DNA of 7,672 bases from Bacillota bacterium (GTDB taxonomy: Bacteria; Bacillota; Bacilli; Alicyclobacillales; SLC66), in assembly GCA_021821225.1 (NCBI GenBank), contig JAKACR010000132.1:1-7672 (forward strand), given 5' to 3'. Shown piece after piece: positions 5,947 through 7,672 of the stretch. The notes below the pieces were generated by a model. That model had not been told where the DNA came from, did not search any database, and saw only the letters and a list, made by a program, of their open reading frames with translations. The position numbers and the translations under genes are program-made. Position 1 is the stretch's first letter. Every line of letters begins with the position of its first letter.

Positions 5947-6704
5947 AATGGCTGGTTCTGGCCGTGCAGTTCTGCACCATTTTCCCCGCGCCGTCCCCGC
6001 GCGGTGTCACGAATGACGACCTGCGGCGCAGCGTGTCGTTTTATCCCTTTGTCGGTGCGCTGCTCGGCGTATTGCTCTTCATTATCCTGCGCATATCGCG
6101 CAGTGTTCTGCCGCCCGCACCCGCGGCAGGCCTTGCGCTCGCGCTATACACCCTTTTTACCGGCGCGCTGCACAGCGATGGCCTGATGGACGTGATGGAC
6201 GCGATCGGCAGCAGGAAGCCGCGCGAACAGGCGCTGGAGATCATGCGCGACAGCCGCGTCGGGGCTGTCGGATCGATCGCGGGAGCGCTGCTTTTGATCG
6301 GCAAGTACAGCGCGCTTTCGGCTCTTCCGGCGCGGCTTGCCTATCCTTTTGTGCTTGTACCTGCCGCTTCCCGGCTTGGCATGGTGTTCGCCATGAACCT
6401 CGCGCCGTACGCGCGCGCGGACGCTGGGCTTGGCCGCGTGTTCGCGCTGCGCGTTCCTCGCGCGGCCGTGTGGTCCGCGGCCTGCTTCACGGCAGGATTG
6501 GGAATGCTTGTCGCGCCGCTTGCCATTGCTCTGGCCCTTCCGGTCGTCGCGTTTTTGGCGGCGTGGGGTGCGGCATTCTTTGCGCGGCGCCGGTTCGGCG
6601 GCATGACGGGCGATTTGTACGGTGCTCTGAATGAAGTGCTGGAATGGGCCGGTTGGCTTTTGTGCCTGGCCTTGCTGCACAGCATGAGAGGTGGAGGTGC
6701 GTGA
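5943..6704 (+). CDS. cobS: Adenosylcobinamide-GDP ribazoletransferase (cobalamin synthase, CobS/CobV)
   Basis: CobS is the polytopic membrane enzyme that joins adenosylcobinamide-GDP to alpha-ribazole or its 5'-phosphate, completing the nucleotide loop. From GTG 5943 the product is 253 residues, matching the family's roughly 250. The signature ALHSDGLMDVMDA (75-87) keeps the acidic residues of the usual HxDGLxDxxD motif, which bind Mg2+ and the pyrophosphate. EIMRDSRVGAVG (99-110) and RRFGGMTGDLYGALNEVLE (216-234) are also diagnostic, and several hydrophobic helices span the rest. The start is uncertain. GTG 5943 overlaps the cbiB stop as GTGA, exactly like the cobU-cbiB junction, and gives a Met-Lys-Trp-Leu N-terminus aligned with known CobS proteins. 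GTG 5934, better spaced from the G run at 5919-5924, and ATG 5925 are alternatives adding 3 or 6 residues. Confidence 0.95.
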   Translation: MKWLVLAVQFCTIFPAPSPRGVTNDDLRRSVSFYPFVGALLGVLLFIILRISRSVLPPAPAAGLALALYTLFTGALHSDGLMDVMDAIGSRKPREQALEIMRDSRVGAVGSIAGALLLIGKYSALSALPARLAYPFVLVPAASRLGMVFAMNLAPYARADAGLGRVFALRVPRAAVWSAACFTAGLGMLVAPLAIALALPVVAFLAAWGAAFFARRRFGGMTGDLYGALNEVLEWAGWLLCLALLHSMRGGGA

Positions 6705-7672
6705 TGACTGCGGAACACGGCGGACGCGTTTACGAATTTGCGCGCGCTTTTGGGCGCGATGTGGATGATGTGAGAGACTTCAGCGCCGGCATCAACCCGT
6801 TCGGGCCGCCGCCGTTCGTTCTGCGCGCGATCGCGGAGGCGCTGCCGCGAATCCGCCATTATCCGGACGAATCGCATGCCGCGGTCAAACAGGCGCTGTC
6901 CGAGCGCCTGGCGGTGCCCCGCCAAAGGCTGGTCTGCGGCAATGGAGCCACTGAGGCGATGGAATTGACGGTTCGGGCGCTGGCTCCGCGCCGCGTATTC
7001 CTTTTTGAGCCGGCGTTCTCGGAATACGCGGCGATCGCCCGTCGCTGCGGCGCGGCGGTGCGCCAGCTCGATCTCCGGGTGGACGCGCGCGCGACCGCTG
7101 CAGATCTGCCCGTTCCGAACGACGCCAAGGAAGGGGACTTGGTGATCGTCAACAACCCGCACAATCCGACCGGGGTCCGATGGACGGCCGAACAGTGGGA
7201 GAGCGCGGCCATGAAGTGGGAACGGCGGGGCGCGTTCACGCTGTTTGACGAATCGTTTATCGATTTTCTCGAAGATGCGGCGGAATGCACGGCGCTGCAA
7301 GGAGGCGAACCGTCTTCCCGGCGCATCGTCGTCCGCTCCCTGACGAAGATGTATGCGATTCCCGGACTTCGTTTCGGCTATGCGGTCGTTCCGGTTGCTG
7401 TGGCGCAAAGAGTGGAAGACAACCGGGATCCCTGGAGTGTCAACGTGCTCGCCCAGGCGGCGGCTGTCGCCGCGCTGCAAGAAGGCTTCGGTTTCGAGCG
7501 CGGCACGCGCGAACGGATGCGGGAAGAGCGGGCGTACATCCAGGGGGCCTGGGGAATGCACCGCGACGTTGTTCTTTACGCGCCGACGGCAAATTTTTTC
7601 CTTATTCGCCTGTCTCCTTCGTGCGCGGAACGCGTGCTGCAGGGGGCGGCGGCGCAGGGCGCGCTGTTGCGC
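6704..7672 (+). CDS. cobD: L-threonine-O-3-phosphate decarboxylase CobD (3'-truncated)
   Basis: This PLP enzyme of the class I/II aminotransferase fold decarboxylates L-threonine phosphate to (R)-1-amino-2-propanol O-2-phosphate, the CbiB substrate. The frame is open for 323 codons to the window edge; the family is about 360 residues, so roughly 40 are missing. Landmarks are SAGINPFGPP (27-36), HYPDE (52-56), CGNGATEA (78-85), NNPHNPTG (150-157) with Asn154, FDESFIDF (181-188) with Asp182, and SLTKMYAIPGLRFGY (212-226) with Lys215 as the PLP Schiff-base lysine. PWSVNVLA (243-250), close to Salmonella CobD, and the operon context separate it from the related HisC. Its ATG overlaps the cobS stop as TGATG, and GGAGGTG at 6693-6699 is a strong ribosome-binding site. 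A threonine kinase (PduX-type) supplying the substrate is not in view. Confidence 0.95.
   Translation, partial: MTAEHGGRVYEFARAFGRDVDDVRDFSAGINPFGPPPFVLRAIAEALPRIRHYPDESHAAVKQALSERLAVPRQRLVCGNGATEAMELTVRALAPRRVFLFEPAFSEYAAIARRCGAAVRQLDLRVDARATAADLPVPNDAKEGDLVIVNNPHNPTGVRWTAEQWESAAMKWERRGAFTLFDESFIDFLEDAAECTALQGGEPSSRRIVVRSLTKMYAIPGLRFGYAVVPVAVAQRVEDNRDPWSVNVLAQAAAVAALQEGFGFERGTRERMREERAYIQGAWGMHRDVVLYAPTANFFLIRLSPSCAERVLQGAAAQGALLR

Noticed and set aside
6341..7561. 406-codon antisense open frame opposite cobS and cobD
   Set aside because: The plus strand encodes unmistakable CobS and CobD motifs; the antisense frame is a by-product of codon bias.
6704..7672. Histidinol-phosphate aminotransferase (HisC) instead of CobD
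   Set aside because: The fold is shared, but the PWSVNVLA segment, the DESFIDF and SLTKMYAIPGLRFGY blocks and the cobalamin operon context favour CobD.

Overview
The window is G+C-rich and densely coded. It reads as a chromosomal stretch from a high-G+C member of the Bacillota. That placement rests on strong purine-rich Shine-Dalgarno sites, a late-cobalamin gene set with a PduO-type adenosyltransferase and CbiP/CbiB-like proteins, and a Kdp potassium pump. An Alicyclobacillaceae- or Paenibacillaceae-like host is a guess and would need a marker gene or contig context. I see no rRNA, tRNA, CRISPR array, insertion sequence or prophage gene.

Layout. (1) 1-1311, plus strand: the last third of kdpB followed by a complete kdpC, the 3' end of a kdp potassium-uptake operon. 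(2) 1312-1388: a short convergent gap with two small hairpins and no clear U-tract. (3) 1389-2111, minus strand: a 240-residue protein resembling the heme-oxygenase-like diiron oxidase (TENA/PqqC/CADD-type) superfamily. It is the only gene here without an assigned reaction. (4) 2112-2222: a divergent promoter-bearing gap. (5) 2223-7672, plus strand: a tightly packed late-cobalamin operon, cobQ - PduO-type adenosyltransferase - cobU - cbiB - cobS - cobD, with the last gene cut by the window edge. No plus-strand gene other than this one explains 6704-7672; it stays open to the last base.

The operon encodes much of the second half of adenosylcobalamin synthesis. The adenosyltransferase adds the upper ligand. 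CobQ amidates adenosylcobyrinate a,c-diamide to adenosylcobyric acid. CobD makes (R)-1-amino-2-propanol O-2-phosphate from threonine phosphate. CbiB attaches that linker, CobU converts adenosylcobinamide or its phosphate to the GDP form, and CobS joins the activated lower ligand. The corrin-ring genes, cobT, a threonine kinase and a phosphatase are not in view and may lie outside. From the adenosyltransferase onward, junctions are a 3-nt gap, two GTGA overlaps and one TGATG overlap, consistent with translational coupling.

Most of the window is textbook. Two items deserve a second look. The adenosyltransferase has Cys where the family has a near-invariant active-site Arg in the motif before RRAER. 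The uncharacterised diiron-oxidase-like gene is transcribed divergently from the cobalamin operon. I do not see convincing evidence of a wholly new system.
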